Positions 20,587-30,100 are shown, numbered from the stretch's first letter. The stretch: 64,000 nucleotides of DNA from Actinocatenispora sera (GCF_018324685.1 NZ_AP023354.1:6530426-6594425); one strand, 5' to 3'. The notes: generated by a model from the letters alone, not told the origin. Numbers and translations are program-made.

Positions 20587-21447
20587 TCATGCTCGTGCCG
20601 CGATCTCTGCTCGGACCCGTCGGATCAACTCGCGGGTCGATGACTCGGAGAGTGCGGCTGCTCGGAGGTTTTCGAAGGTCATCCTATATCGATGAGTGTC
20701 TGGCGGATCCTCGTAGAGGTCGCCCGTGACGGTCTCGATGTACACCAGCTCCGGATCGTTTCGAAACTCCAGCAACGTGAACGACGGCAGCATGCCCGGG
20801 AAGTTGTTGTCATCGAACGGGATGACCTGGAGGTGGATGCACTCGTTGTCCTCGTCCGCCAGATCGAGCAGGTGATCGAGCTGGGCGAGGTGCACCTGGC
20901 GGTTCCCGCTGACGATGCGGTGCAGGACCGCCTCGTCGAACACGACCTGTAGACGCAGCGGCTGCTCCGCCACCAGGCGCTTCTGACGGTTCAGCCGGAC
21001 CTCCACCTTTCGGTCCACGGTGGCCGTCGCGTCGTCGGGATTTCCAGCGCGGATGGCAGCTCGGGCGTATGCGGACGTCTGCAACAGCCCGTGGACCACC
21101 ATGCCTTCGTAGATCAGCAGCCGCGACGCCTCCGCCTCGAAGCCGATGTATGCCGAGTACTGCTTGGACAGGATGCTCGAGTACTTGCTCCACCAGCCGC
21201 GCTGCCGGCCGCCCTTGGCCAACTCTGTCAGCTCGGCACGCACGTCCTCGCCGACCCGATACAGATCGAGAATCTTCTCCAGGTAGATACGTGTCAGCCC
21301 GGAACGGCCTCGCTCGATCTTGGACACCCATGAGTCGGTCCGATCCAGCTCGGCGGCTGCCTGCTCCGTGGTCATACCGGCCGCGACCCGGAACTCCTTG
21401 AGCAGCATCCCCAGACGCCGTCGCTTCACAGTCGGGCTTTCTGCCAC
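20587..21447 (-). CDS. WhiJ-like helix-turn-helix regulator with DUF5753
   Basis: 286 residues. XRE-type HTH near residues 8-60 (LGMLLKEFRVAAGMTTEQAA, DRTDSWVSKIERG), then the DUF5753 domain: IYEGMVVHGLLQTSAYARA, VDRKVEVRLNRQKRL, HLQVIPFDD, FTLLEFRNDPELVYIET. GTG at 21447 is chosen because GGAAGGAG ends five bases upstream; ATG at 21468 has no such site. Together with two DUF397 genes it forms a WhiJ-type module. It is divergent from a near-consensus promoter at 21522, which is the natural candidate for its target. The insertion of this module between eccE and eccD may tie it to control of secretion. Confidence 0.9.
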   Translation of the reverse strand: MAESPTVKRRRLGMLLKEFRVAAGMTTEQAAAELDRTDSWVSKIERGRSGLTRIYLEKILDLYRVGEDVRAELTELAKGGRQRGWWSKYSSILSKQYSAYIGFEAEASRLLIYEGMVVHGLLQTSAYARAAIRAGNPDDATATVDRKVEVRLNRQKRLVAEQPLRLQVVFDEAVLHRIVSGNRQVHLAQLDHLLDLADEDNECIHLQVIPFDDNNFPGMLPSFTLLEFRNDPELVYIETVTGDLYEDPPDTHRYRMTFENLRAAALSESSTRELIRRVRAEIAARA

Positions 21448-21521
21448 GGTGGCTCCTTCCTTCGCCATCACCGTAGACAACGACCGAGCCCAACGGAAGC
21501 ACGAACTTTGGACGGCAGTTC

Positions 21522-21550
21522 TTGACTCGTCCATTTTTCGGGTGTATAAT
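21522..21550 (+). promoter_or_regulatory. Near-consensus sigma70-type promoter divergent from the WhiJ-like gene
   Basis: TTGACT (21522-21527), a 17-base spacer and TATAAT (21545-21550) are one mismatch from the ideal housekeeping promoter, which is rare in such GC-rich DNA. The surroundings are locally AT-rich. Transcription would start near 21557 and run into the small-gene cluster. Such a strong core promoter is normally kept under a repressor; the neighbouring WhiJ-like protein is the obvious candidate. Confidence 0.85.
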
Positions 21551-21690
21551 CGGAGCTGTCGGTTGTGACGCTCAGGTTCGCTCATGATGACCGAGTGTCA
21601 CGAGCAGCCGGGCGCGAGCACGGAAGCACAGTGCTCGTGGTTCGGCGGAAGGCGGCTCGTCGTCGTACCCGGCGGGTCAGAGAGAAAGGT

Positions 21691-21729
21691 GGGGGCGCGG
21701 TGTGTGCTTGCCGGCTGCACCGCGCCCCC
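21691..21729 (+). terminator. Strong hairpin in the leader of the small-gene cluster
   Basis: GGGGGCGCGGTG (21691-21702) pairs perfectly over 12 bp with CACCGCGCCCCC (21718-21729), loop 15 bases. It sits about 135 bases after the predicted start of the strong promoter and 29 bases before the first small gene. It could be an attenuator, or the terminator of a short RNA of about 175 bases. Confidence 0.6.
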
Positions 21730-21758
21730 GCCCCATCGTCAGCTTGGAGGCCAGACCG

Positions 21759-21872
21759 ATGGAGCTGCTTCACGCTACCCTGACCGCGCTGCGGCGGCTA
21801 CGCGCGCGCCTTGCCGCCTGGCGCGACGAGATCGCCGCCCGGCCGATCGACCCGAACGGGTGGTGGCGGTGA
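21759..21872 (+). CDS. Small protein, 37 residues, first gene of overlapping cluster
   Basis: Reads MELLHATLTALRRLRARLA, then a short basic helix with AAWRDEIAARP and an end PNGWWR. GGAGG lies eight bases before the ATG, a good ribosome site, and codon third positions are GC-rich as in real genes here. The protein would be one amphipathic basic helix. The stop overlaps the start of the next gene (GTGA), so translation is probably coupled. Not recognised; function unknown. Confidence 0.5.
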   Translation: MELLHATLTALRRLRARLAAWRDEIAARPIDPNGWWR

Positions 21873-22015
21873 TCGCCGCCTGGCGCGCCCGCCGCGCCCG
21901 CACTCGCCGGATGCGAGCGATCCGCCGTGCACTGGACTGGTACGCCGACCCGCTCGACCCGTACGCCGCGGCGCTGGCACTGGCCGCCCATCGCAGGGCC
22001 CGACCATGGTCGTGA
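21869..22015 (+). CDS. Small Arg-rich protein, 48 residues
   Basis: GTG start overlapping the previous stop (GTGA). Arg-rich N-terminal half (AAWRARRARTRRMRAIRRAL) and a C-terminal DWYADPLDPYAAALALAAH segment. It overlaps the next gene by 10 bases. No family recognised. The chain of short coupled frames behind a strong promoter is the main argument that it is real. Confidence 0.42.
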   Translation: MIAAWRARRARTRRMRAIRRALDWYADPLDPYAAALALAAHRRARPWS

Positions 22016-22179
22016 TCCCCGGCGACCGCGTCCGCATCGGCCGGCACGACCTCACCGTCGCCGAGGCGTACCTGCACGGCCCGCACCTGGTACAGATCAC
22101 CAGCACCGACGGCCGCACCTGGTGGACACCGGCCACCGCCGTACGCCGCCTCGACGCGGCCCCGGAGCAACCGCGGTGA
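22006..22179 (+). CDS. Small beta-rich protein, 57 residues
   Basis: ATG at 22006 lies inside the end of the previous frame and the stop overlaps the next start (GTGA). The sequence MVVIPGDRVRIGRHDLTVAE, a middle LVQITSTDGRTWWTPA and a basic end look like a compact beta-sheet domain of about 55 residues. The PGD-R/Q-V start recurs in the frame further downstream (PLPGDQVPI near 22390), hinting at related domains. Function unknown. Confidence 0.5.
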   Translation: MVVIPGDRVRIGRHDLTVAEAYLHGPHLVQITSTDGRTWWTPATAVRRLDAAPEQPR

Positions 22180-22607
22180 CCCGGCCACAGATCGGTGACG
22201 TGGTCGGGCTGCCCGGCTGGCTGCCCGACCGGCCGTACCGGGTGCTGGGCGTGCGCGACCCCGGCATCGACGGACACCTGTGGCTCGACGGCTACCTCAT
22301 CGAAGGCACCGTCATCACCGTGGCCAGCTACCTGGTACCGGTGGCGCACCTGCGCCCGCTGCCCGATCCCACCTGGGGCCACACCGCTTCCCGGCGACCA
22401 GGTACCCATCACCCCCGCCGTGGCGCCGCTCGCCGTCGGCGAGGACGTGCTGACCGTCCTGTGGGTCCGGCACTGCGAAACGCCCGGCTGGGCGTACCTG
22501 ACCGGCAGGTGGCGAGACGGACACGCCGGCCACGTGATGGTCTGGCTCGACCACCTCATCATCCGCCGTCCCACGGTCAGCCGGTGAGGTCGCGGACGCG
22601 CTGGTAG
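22176..22607 (+). CDS. Small protein gene whose coding signal changes frame near 22385
   Basis: GTG overlaps the previous stop (GTGA). The first ~70 codons look genuine: VTRPQIGDVVGLPGWLPDRP, then RVLGVRDPG, LWLDGYLIEGTVIT and LVPVAHLRPLPDPTWG. After about 22385 this frame becomes an Arg-rich run with poor codon bias, while the neighbouring frame, open to 22587, takes on strong coding character. Either a frameshift split one gene, or two genes overlap. The literal frame runs 31 bases into the 3' end of the convergent eccD gene, which is unlikely for a real protein end. Confidence 0.35.
   Translation: MTRPQIGDVVGLPGWLPDRPYRVLGVRDPGIDGHLWLDGYLIEGTVITVASYLVPVAHLRPLPDPTWGHTASRRPGTHHPRRGAARRRRGRADRPVGPALRNARLGVPDRQVARRTRRPRDGLARPPHHPPSHGQPVRSRTRW
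22420..22587 (+). CDS. C-terminal half of the shifted small gene, or separate 55-residue protein
   Basis: From the GTG at 22420 this frame encodes VAPLAVGEDVLTVLWVRHCE, then GWAYLTGRWRDGHAGHVMVW and LDHLIIRRPTVSR. Good coding bias begins a little earlier (PLPGDQVPITPA, from about 22385), where no start codon is available, so a frameshift from the preceding frame is the simplest explanation. A sequencing or assembly error cannot be excluded. Confidence 0.38.
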   Translation: MAPLAVGEDVLTVLWVRHCETPGWAYLTGRWRDGHAGHVMVWLDHLIIRRPTVSR

Positions 22608-23950
22608 ATCTCCAGGACGGCCGCGGCCAGCGGGAGCACGCCGACCAGGGACAGGAACTCCAGCACGTCGAACAGCCGGGACCAGTACGGCGAGGGGTCG
22701 CGGGCGCCGGCCCGCAGCGCCACCAGGGTGCAGCCGACCACCACCAGCAGCGCGACGAGCAGCAGTACCAGCCGGAGCGGGTCACCGCCCGCGGCGGCGA
22801 GCCGGGCGCCGACCGCGATCAGCGCCGCCGCGCCACCGACCAGCAGCGCGATCCGCTGGCCGGTACCGGCGTAGGACCGGGACCGAAGCAGCAGCGCCAG
22901 GCCGGCCACGCCGGCCACCGCCCAACCCCAGCGGGAGTGGCCGAGTACCAGCACCACGGCCGCACCGGCGACCACCGCGGCCAGCGCCGACAGCAGCCCG
23001 GTCAGCGCGGACTGCGCGGCGGCGGTCTCGTCGACCACGTCGCGGCCGGCGACCGGGCTCTCCTCGGCCCGGAACGCGGCCACGTCGGACGGGATGCGCG
23101 GCAGCGGCAACCGGCCGAGCCGCAGCGCCAGCATCGGCAGCGCGGGGCAGCACACCACGGCGACGGCGGCCGCGACGGCCGCGGCGCGCACCGGAGTGGT
23201 GTGCGCGAGAACCGCGATCGAGCTGGCGAGGCAGCCGCCGGCGCCGGCCACACCGACCGCGACGAACCAGGCGATCCGGTCCGCGACGGCGATCGCGGCG
23301 AGCGCCGCGTACACGGTGACCGCGGCGAGGCCGAGCGCGAACCGGGCGGTACCGGTGACGGCCGGGATCGCGGTGGCGCCGGCGACCAGCGCCGCCGGTA
23401 CGCCCGCCGCGGCGAGCACCGCGCCGGCGGTGGCGTCCGCGTACGCCCGGGACAGCGCGCCGCCGGTGACCACCAGCAGCAGTGCGAGCAGGCCGGTCGC
23501 GGCCGGCGCGAGCGGAGCGCCCGGCCCGGCGAAGGTGAGCAGCGCGACCGCGCACAGCACCGCGACCGCGGTGGCGAGCAGCGCCGCGCGCCGGGCCAAC
23601 CGGGGTCGCCAGCCGCCCGGCCCGTCCGCCGCGCTCGCGATCGCGTCCACCACGTCGTCGAACAGCAGCGGGGTGATCCTGGTCCGGCGCGGGTTGAGGT
23701 AGAGCACGTCGCCGTCGCGCACCCCGGCGCGGGCGATGGTCAGCCCGGCTTCGAACGGCTCGGCGCCCAGCCGGGCCAGCGACCAGCCGGTGACCGCGCC
23801 GGCCGGTGCCGGCTCCGGCAGCTGCGCACCGGTCATCGCGACCAGCTGCGGCAACAGCTCGGCGAGCGTGCTCTCCACCGGCAGCGCGACATCGACCCGG
23901 GCCCGCGGGCTGACCACCGTGACCCGGCGCGGCGTCGAGGACACCGACAT
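22577..23950 (-). CDS. eccD: Type VII secretion integral membrane protein EccD
   Basis: 457 residues. Residues 1-90 form the ubiquitin-like cytosolic domain (RRVTVVSPRARVDVALPVES, LARLGAEPFEAGLTIARAGV, DGDVLYLNPRRTRIT), followed by eleven hydrophobic membrane segments to the C-terminus. EccD forms the membrane channel scaffold of ESX systems. ATG at 23950 has GGGAG ten bases upstream. It is followed upstream (in transcription order) by the YbaB-like and WXG-type genes on the same strand. Confidence 0.93.
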   Translation of the reverse strand: MSVSSTPRRVTVVSPRARVDVALPVESTLAELLPQLVAMTGAQLPEPAPAGAVTGWSLARLGAEPFEAGLTIARAGVRDGDVLYLNPRRTRITPLLFDDVVDAIASAADGPGGWRPRLARRAALLATAVAVLCAVALLTFAGPGAPLAPAATGLLALLLVVTGGALSRAYADATAGAVLAAAGVPAALVAGATAIPAVTGTARFALGLAAVTVYAALAAIAVADRIAWFVAVGVAGAGGCLASSIAVLAHTTPVRAAAVAAAVAVVCCPALPMLALRLGRLPLPRIPSDVAAFRAEESPVAGRDVVDETAAAQSALTGLLSALAAVVAGAAVVLVLGHSRWGWAVAGVAGLALLLRSRSYAGTGQRIALLVGGAAALIAVGARLAAAGGDPLRLVLLLVALLVVVGCTLVALRAGARDPSPYWSRLFDVLEFLSLVGVLPLAAAVLEIYQRVRDLTG

Positions 23951-24038
23951 GCGTTGTGCTCCCTTCAGCGCCAGCCGTCCGGGGCCGGCGGCAACCGGCA
24001 CGGCGCCGTCCACGCCGGCACCCGGCGGCCGGGACCGC

Positions 24039-24347
24039 TCAGATGTCGGTACCGGCGGCGTCGATGACCGGCTGGAACCTGGCGGTACTGGCCTCGCCGA
24101 GCCGGCGCAGCCCGTCGTTGACCGCCTCCAGTACGACCTCGCCGAGCGCCTCCGCGTCCAGCCGCCGGGCCACGTCCTCCTCGATCGAGATCTCGGTGAA
24201 CCGGCCGGTGCCGCGCAGCGTCACCTTCACCTCGTTGTTGCGCGAGTAGCCGGTGATGGCGAGCTCGGTGACCGTCTTCTGGATCCGCTCGACCTCCTCC
24301 TGCTGCTTGCGTACCCGGTCGAGCAGGTCGTCGATCTCGGCGTTCAT
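24039..24347 (-). CDS. YbaB/EbfC-family protein in ESX locus
   Basis: 102 residues. Coiled-coil start (DLLDRVRKQQEEVERIQKTV) then the YbaB core NNEVKVTLRGTGRFTEISIE and LGEVVLEAVNDGLRRLGEAS. YbaB proteins are small dimers that bind DNA, but variants inside ESX loci are common and may instead act with secreted substrates. ATG at 24347 follows AGGGG eight bases upstream; an in-frame GTG at 24368 overlaps the stop of the preceding gene and would add seven residues, so coupling is possible either way. Confidence 0.85.
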   Translation of the reverse strand: MNAEIDDLLDRVRKQQEEVERIQKTVTELAITGYSRNNEVKVTLRGTGRFTEISIEEDVARRLDAEALGEVVLEAVNDGLRRLGEASTARFQPVIDAAGTDI

Positions 24348-24364
24348 CTCTGCATCCCCTGTGG

Positions 24365-24970
24365 TCACTGGTAGGTCGCGGCGGAGGCGCTGACGGTTCG
24401 GTGCACGACGGCGCCGGAGTCGTGGCGCGGCCCGGCAGGCATCGTCCAGCGACCCGTCAGGCCGGCGAGGTGGGACCGGAGCGCGCTGGTCACGCTACCG
24501 GCGGCCGAGAGGTATGTCTCCCCCAGCGAACGGGCGGCCGCGAGCACCGCGGCGCACTGACCAGCCGGTACCGCGCCGCACCGGGCGATCAGTGCGGCGA
24601 AGTCGCGCTCGAACCCGGCGCCGAGCCGGTCGATGCCGGCCGCCGCATCGGTCAGCGCGTCGGCCGCGCCGTACAGCACGTCGCGCTGCGCGCGCAGCAG
24701 CGTGGCGGTGTCGCCGAGCCGGCCCGACCAGGCGCCGCCGGCCTGCCGGTACGCGTCGGCCGCCGGCCCGGTCCAGTCGTCGGCCAGGGCGGTCTCACGG
24801 ACCGTCTCGGCGAGGTGCCCGAGCCGGTCGGCGCGGGTGGCGTGGCCGGACCCGGCCGCCCGCAGCGCCACCGGGTCACCGGTCGCCGCCCGCCGGTACG
24901 CGGCGAGCACCGACCGGTACCGCTCGCGCAGCGCGGCGAGCACGCCGGACAGCTCGACGGTGGTCACCAT
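24365..24970 (-). CDS. WXG-motif ESX-associated protein
   Basis: 201 residues, mostly helical. A WXG100-like helix-turn-helix hairpin occupies the first ~110 residues with the turn ADDWTGPAADAYRQAGGAW. A second helical part and a basic tail (TMPAGPRHDSGAVVHRTVS) follow. Likely an ESX substrate or a partner of the larger WXG protein encoded upstream at 25002. No YxxxD/E secretion signal was identified with confidence. Start ATG at 24970. Confidence 0.75.
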   Translation of the reverse strand: MVTTVELSGVLAALRERYRSVLAAYRRAATGDPVALRAAGSGHATRADRLGHLAETVRETALADDWTGPAADAYRQAGGAWSGRLGDTATLLRAQRDVLYGAADALTDAAAGIDRLGAGFERDFAALIARCGAVPAGQCAAVLAAARSLGETYLSAAGSVTSALRSHLAGLTGRWTMPAGPRHDSGAVVHRTVSASAATYQ

Positions 24971-25001
24971 CGGCTCCGGGCCGTCTCGGGCGGGTCGGCG
25001 G

Positions 25002-26207
25002 TCACGACACGCTCACCGCGCCGTTCGCGTCGATGTCGACGTGCTCGGCGATCGATTCGGAGCCGGACGAGACGTTCAGGTCGATGCCGGTGGCGTGCCC
25101 CTGCTCGACCGGTACCTCGACGGTCACCGACAGGTCGCCCTTGGTGGCGGTGATCGTGGTCTCGTGCACGTCGCCGGAGCCGGTCGTGGCCGCCCCGCCG
25201 TCGCCCGTGGAACCGGAGTCGCCGTTGCCCGAATCACCGGTGGAACCGGAGTCGCCGCCGGAGTCACCGGTGGAGCCGGTGTCGGCCGCACCCGCGTCGC
25301 CGTTGGCGTCCACCGGGATCCAGCTGTTGTCCGCCCCGCCGAGCGCGGTCGGGTTGTAGCCGGTCATCCAGGACGGCACGCCGGCACCCAGGCCGACACT
25401 GCCCAGGCCGAGCCCGGCGGTGACGCCGTTGGTGACCTGCCCGGGAACGGTCAACAGCCCTTGCAGGCCGGTCGCTGCGGTGGTGCCGGTGACCGGGGTC
25501 ATCGTCGGCAGCCCGGCGGAGCCGAGGCCGCCGGCGATCGCCTGCTGGCCGGTACCGGAGGCGACCGTGGTCACCGCGCCCGGCGCGGTGACCGGTGAGG
25601 CCGAGACGCCGCCACCGGGCAGGGCACCGCCGGCACCCGCCGAGCCGCCGCCGAAGAGCTGCTCCAGCGTGCCGATCACGGTGCCGAGGTCGGTCAGTAC
25701 GGTGCCGAGCTTGGTCACCCCGAGCGCGTTCAGCAGCTGTCCGATGGCCTGGATGAACGACCGCAGGGTGCCGGACGTCGCGGTGGACAGGGCACGCGCG
25801 GCCGCGTGCGTCCACGGGTTCGACATCAGCGCGGCGACCGTCGGGTTGACCGCCGACACGATCGACCGGTACGCGGTCTGCACCGTCTGGACCAGGTGCG
25901 CGGCCTCCTGCAGCAGCTTGGCGCCGTCCTGGATCGCCTTGATGATCTTCTCGAACTGCTGCAGCGACTCGGCGATCTTGGTCAGCGCGCTCTCCGAAGC
26001 GTGCCCGGACCAGATCTCACCGAGCTGCTTGCGGGCCTTGTCCAGGTCTTCCAGCAGCGAGATGAACTGGGTCGCCTTGCCCAGCACCTCGGTGACGTGC
26101 TGCAGGATCTGCGCGGGTTGGCCGGTGACGATCAGCGGCAGCATCGTGATGGGGCCGCCGCCGGCCGCGGTGGCATCCATCGCGCTGGAGTTCGGAAACG
26201 CGGTCAC
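25002..26207 (-). CDS. Large WXG-type putative ESX substrate
   Basis: 401 residues. Helical N-terminal region (~20-190) with the turn LGEIWSGHASESALTKI typical of WXG proteins, then a Gly/Ala/Pro-rich stretch, an acidic low-complexity region with repeats of STGDSGGDSG type (~315-345), and a short beta-rich C-terminal domain ending DIDANGAVSVS. GTG at 26207 is used because GAGAGG lies six bases upstream; the extended frame beyond it is an Arg-rich artefact. Probably exported by the adjacent system; function unknown. Confidence 0.75.
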   Translation of the reverse strand: MTAFPNSSAMDATAAGGGPITMLPLIVTGQPAQILQHVTEVLGKATQFISLLEDLDKARKQLGEIWSGHASESALTKIAESLQQFEKIIKAIQDGAKLLQEAAHLVQTVQTAYRSIVSAVNPTVAALMSNPWTHAAARALSTATSGTLRSFIQAIGQLLNALGVTKLGTVLTDLGTVIGTLEQLFGGGSAGAGGALPGGGVSASPVTAPGAVTTVASGTGQQAIAGGLGSAGLPTMTPVTGTTAATGLQGLLTVPGQVTNGVTAGLGLGSVGLGAGVPSWMTGYNPTALGGADNSWIPVDANGDAGAADTGSTGDSGGDSGSTGDSGNGDSGSTGDGGAATTGSGDVHETTITATKGDLSVTVEVPVEQGHATGIDLNVSSGSESIAEHVDIDANGAVSVS

Positions 26208-26236
26208 GACGCACCTCTCAAAGTCATCGCGCCTGG

Positions 26237-26980
26237 TCAGGCAAGTGGTCGGTACACGCGGACCAGGCTTTCGTCCGGAAGGTCCGGGCCCACCGGACCG
26301 TGGTTGTAGAGCTGGCCGTCGCCACCGGCGACGCCGATGATCGATGGCCCGGTACCGCCGTCGGCGGGTGAGGCGATCACCACGTCGCCGCGCGCGACCC
26401 CGGGCACGTCGGCCAGGCCACCCGCCTGCCCGCTGTACACCCCGATCACGCCGAGCCGGGACTGGTGGTCCGGGTCGCCGTCGAGCCAGTCGGCGAAGTC
26501 GGCCGCGTCGGCGAACCGGCCGACCGGCGCCGGGCGGTAGGCCAGCTCGCCCAGCCCGCTGTCGGACAGGTAACCCAGCACGGTGTCGACCGAGTGCGGG
26601 GTACCGGTGGCGCCGGCGCTGTCGGTCACCGCCTGCCCGGCGAGCTGCGCGGCGCTCCCGTCGTGCCACAGCGGCGAGGATCCAGCGGAGTACCCCTGGG
26701 CGACCTGCCGGTCGGCCTGCGCGTAGTCGTCGGCACTGCGCCGGACCGAGTCCGCGGTGTCGCCCAACAGATCCAGCAGCGAACGGACCGCGACGATCTG
26801 CTGGCCCTGCAGTTCGGTGTTGGCGGTGGCGACCGCCGAGCCGAGGGTCGCGAACGACTCCGGCTCGACCATCAGCGCCGACAGGTCGTGCAGCGCGTTG
26901 ATGGCCTGCACCAGGATCGCACTGACGTTACCGACGGTGGCGCGCATCGCCTCCGGCGCCGCCTGGTACTGGCCGTCCAC
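26237..26980 (-). CDS. ESX-associated helical protein of unknown function
   Basis: 247 residues. The N-terminal ~115 residues are a helical pair of WXG100 length (MRATVGNVSAILVQAINALH, VRSLLDLLGDTADSVRRSAD, DYAQADRQVAQGYSAG) without a clear WXG turn. The rest is a mixed domain (VDTVLGYLSDSGLGELAYRP, DFADWLDGDPDHQSRLGVIG) ending in YNHGPVGPDLPDESLVRVYR. It is divergent from eccC and heads the run of WXG-type genes on the minus strand. Not recognised beyond its context. Confidence 0.7.
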   Translation of the reverse strand: MDGQYQAAPEAMRATVGNVSAILVQAINALHDLSALMVEPESFATLGSAVATANTELQGQQIVAVRSLLDLLGDTADSVRRSADDYAQADRQVAQGYSAGSSPLWHDGSAAQLAGQAVTDSAGATGTPHSVDTVLGYLSDSGLGELAYRPAPVGRFADAADFADWLDGDPDHQSRLGVIGVYSGQAGGLADVPGVARGDVVIASPADGGTGPSIIGVAGGDGQLYNHGPVGPDLPDESLVRVYRPLA

Positions 26981-27197
26981 ACCCGCTCACCCCCTCGGCT
27001 CCGGCCACATCGTAGGTGCCGCCCGAGCACGGAATGAACGGCAAAAGTACCCACCATGAAGGGCTTGACCGATGGGCAATGTGACCGGGCAGGATGGCCG
27101 GGAGACTGTGCGGGAGCCCTCGATCGGGCCGGAGGGCCCGACAGTCGCCGAGTTCCGGCGCGGTGCGCCGGCACCCCAGGGGAGGCGAGGAGTCGCG

Positions 27198-30100
27198 ATG
27201 ACGGTCGACACCGTACGGCGCCGTGGTCGGCGGGTCGCACTGCCCGCGCCACCCACCGGCGAGATCGGGTTGCAGTCGCCGCCGGTACTGCCGCGCGGAT
27301 CCGGCCAGGGCGGCATGCAGCTGCTGTTCATGCTGCCGATGATGCTGGGCATGGGCGCCATGTCGTTCGTCTACATCGGACGGTCCGGCGGCGTGATGAC
27401 CTACCTGTTCGGCGCGCTGTACGCCGGGGCGATGATCGGCATGCTGGTGATGTCGTTCTCCCGCGGCGGGATGGCGAAGAAGGCGCAGATCAACAACGAG
27501 CGGCGGGACTACCTGCGCTACCTCGCCGGACTGCGCGGCCAGGTGCACCGGGTGGCCACCGCGCAGACCGCGTCGGCGCTGGCCGGCGCGCCCGACCCGG
27601 CCGACCTGTGGACGCTGGTGGACACCGAGCGGCTGTGGGAACGCGGCCGCGACGACGCCGACTTCGGCCGGGTGCGCATCGGTACCGGCCCGCAGCGGCT
27701 CGCCACCCCGCTGCGGGCGCCGCAGACCGCACCGCTGGAGGACCTCGATCCGCTGTGCTCCACCTCGCTGCGCCACTTCATCCGGGCGTACGCGACCGTA
27801 CCGGGGCTGCCGGTGGCGATCTCGCTGCGCGCTTTCCACACCGTACTGCTGTCCGGCGGGCGGGCCGAGTCGCTGGATCTGACCCGCTCGCTGCTCGCCG
27901 AGCTCGCCGTCCTCCACGCCCCGGACGACCTGCGCATCGCGGTCGCCGCGCCGACCGACCGGTGGTCGGACTGGACGTGGACCAAGTGGTTGCCGCACGG
28001 CCACGCCACCGGTGCCGCCGACGCGGCCGGCCCGATCCGGCTCTGCGCCGACGATCCGGCCCGGCTGGCCGAGCTGCTCGGTGCCGATCTGGGTGAGCGG
28101 CCGGCGTTCGGGCACCGCTCCGCCCAGGAACTGCCGCACGTGCTGCTGGTCGTCGACCACGCGACCGCTCCGGTGGCGCCGTTCGACAACGCGCTCGGCG
28201 GCGTCACCGTGCTGCGGATCGGCGCGCCGCTGGACGAGGAGACGCCGTCGGTGCCGGGGGTGCTGCGGTTGCTGCTCACCGACGGCCGGGTCGGCATGGT
28301 CACCGACGACGGGGTCGCGTTCGCCGGTGACGCCGACCGGCTGGACGCCGCGTCGGCCGAGGCGCTGGCGCGGCTGCTGACCCCACGGCACGTCGCCACC
28401 GCCGTCCGCGACGATCTCCCGCTGTCAGCCACCTTCGGGCTGGCCGACCTGATCGGCATCGGCGACCCACGGCAGCTGGATCCGGCCCTGACCTGGGCCT
28501 CGCGTACCGCGGGGAACCGGCTGCGGATCCCGCTCGGCATCGACCCGGACGGCCGCCCGGTCGAGCTGGACCTCAAGGAATCCGCCGAGAACGGGATGGG
28601 GCCGCACGGGCTGGTCATCGGCGCCACCGGATCGGGCAAGAGCGAGCTGCTGCGTACCCTCGTGTCGGGCCTCGCGGTGACGCACTCGTCGGAGACGCTG
28701 AACCTGGCGCTGATCGACTTCAAGGGTGGCGCCACGTTCGCCGGCATGTCCGGGCTGCCGCATGTCTGCGCGGTGATCACGAACCTGGCCGACGAGCTGC
28801 CGCTGGTCGACCGGATGGCCGACGCGCTGCGCGGCGAGCTGGTGCGCCGGCAGGAGTTGCTGCGCGCGGCCGGCAACTTCGCCTCGGTGCGCGACTACGA
28901 GCGCGCCCGCGCCGGCGGCGCCGACCTGCGCCCGCTGCCGTCGCTGCTGGTGATCATCGACGAGTTCAGCGAGCTGCTGCACGACCGGCCGGAGTTCATC
29001 GACCTGTTCGTGATGATCGGCCGGCTCGGCCGCTCGCTCGGCATCCACCTTCTCCTTGCCTCCCAGCGGTTGGAGGAGGGCCGGCTGCGCGGCCTGGACT
29101 CGCACCTGTCGTACCGGATCGGGCTGCGGACGTTCTCCGCCTCGGAGTCGCGCGCGGTGCTCGGCGTGCCCGACGCGTACGAGCTGCCGCCGGTGCCGGG
29201 ATCGGCCTACCTCAAGGTCGACACCGCGACGCTGATCCGGTTCAAGGCCGCGTACGTGTCGGGCGAGCTGCCGCCGCTGGACGGCGCCGACGCGAACACC
29301 GGCCCGGCGCCGGTGCACCGGGCGCTACCGTTCACGCTGGCCCGGGTGCCGGAGCCGGACGCCCTGCCGGCGCCCGGCGACGGGCGTGGGCACGCCGCAC
29401 CCGGTACCGCGCCGGCCGGCGAGACGATCATGGACGCGATGGTCGCCGCGCTGGTCGGCAAGGGCCCGGCGGCGCACCAGATCTGGCTGCCGCCGCTGGC
29501 CGAACCGCCGAGCATGGACGGCCTGCTGCCGCCGCTGTCGGTCGACCGGCGGCGCGGCCTGTGCCCCACCGGCTGGGCCGGCAACGGCCGGCTGACGGTA
29601 CCGGTGGCGATCGTGGACAAGCCGTTCGAGCAGCGCCGCGACCTGCTCTGGGCCGACCTGTCCGGGCAGGCCGGCAACGCGATCGTGGTGGGCGCGCCGC
29701 AGGCCGGCAAGTCGACCCTGCTGCGCGGCCTGCTGACCGCCCTGGCACTGACCCACACCCCGGCCGAGGTGCAGTTCTTCGTGCTGGACTTCGGGGGCGG
29801 CGCACTCGCCTCGATGGCCGGGCTGCCGCACGTCTCCGGCGCCGCCGCCCGGCTCGACGCCGAACGCTGCCGCCGCATCGTGGCCGAGCTGACCGCGCTG
29901 CTCACCGAGCGGGAGGCGCTGTTCGCCGAGCACCGGATCGACTCGCTGGCCACGTTCCGCCGCCGGCGCGCCGAGCTGCGCAGCGCGGACGGGCGCGAGT
30001 TCGGTGACGTGTTCCTGTTCGTGGACGGCTGGATGACGCTGCGCCAGGAGTACGAGGCCCTGGAGCAGCAGATCACCAACCTCGCCGCGCGCGGCCTCGG

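Noticed and set aside
20169-22607. Mobile element or prophage inserted in the ESX locus
   Set aside because: No integrase, transposase, terminal repeats or target duplication were found around the WhiJ-like module.
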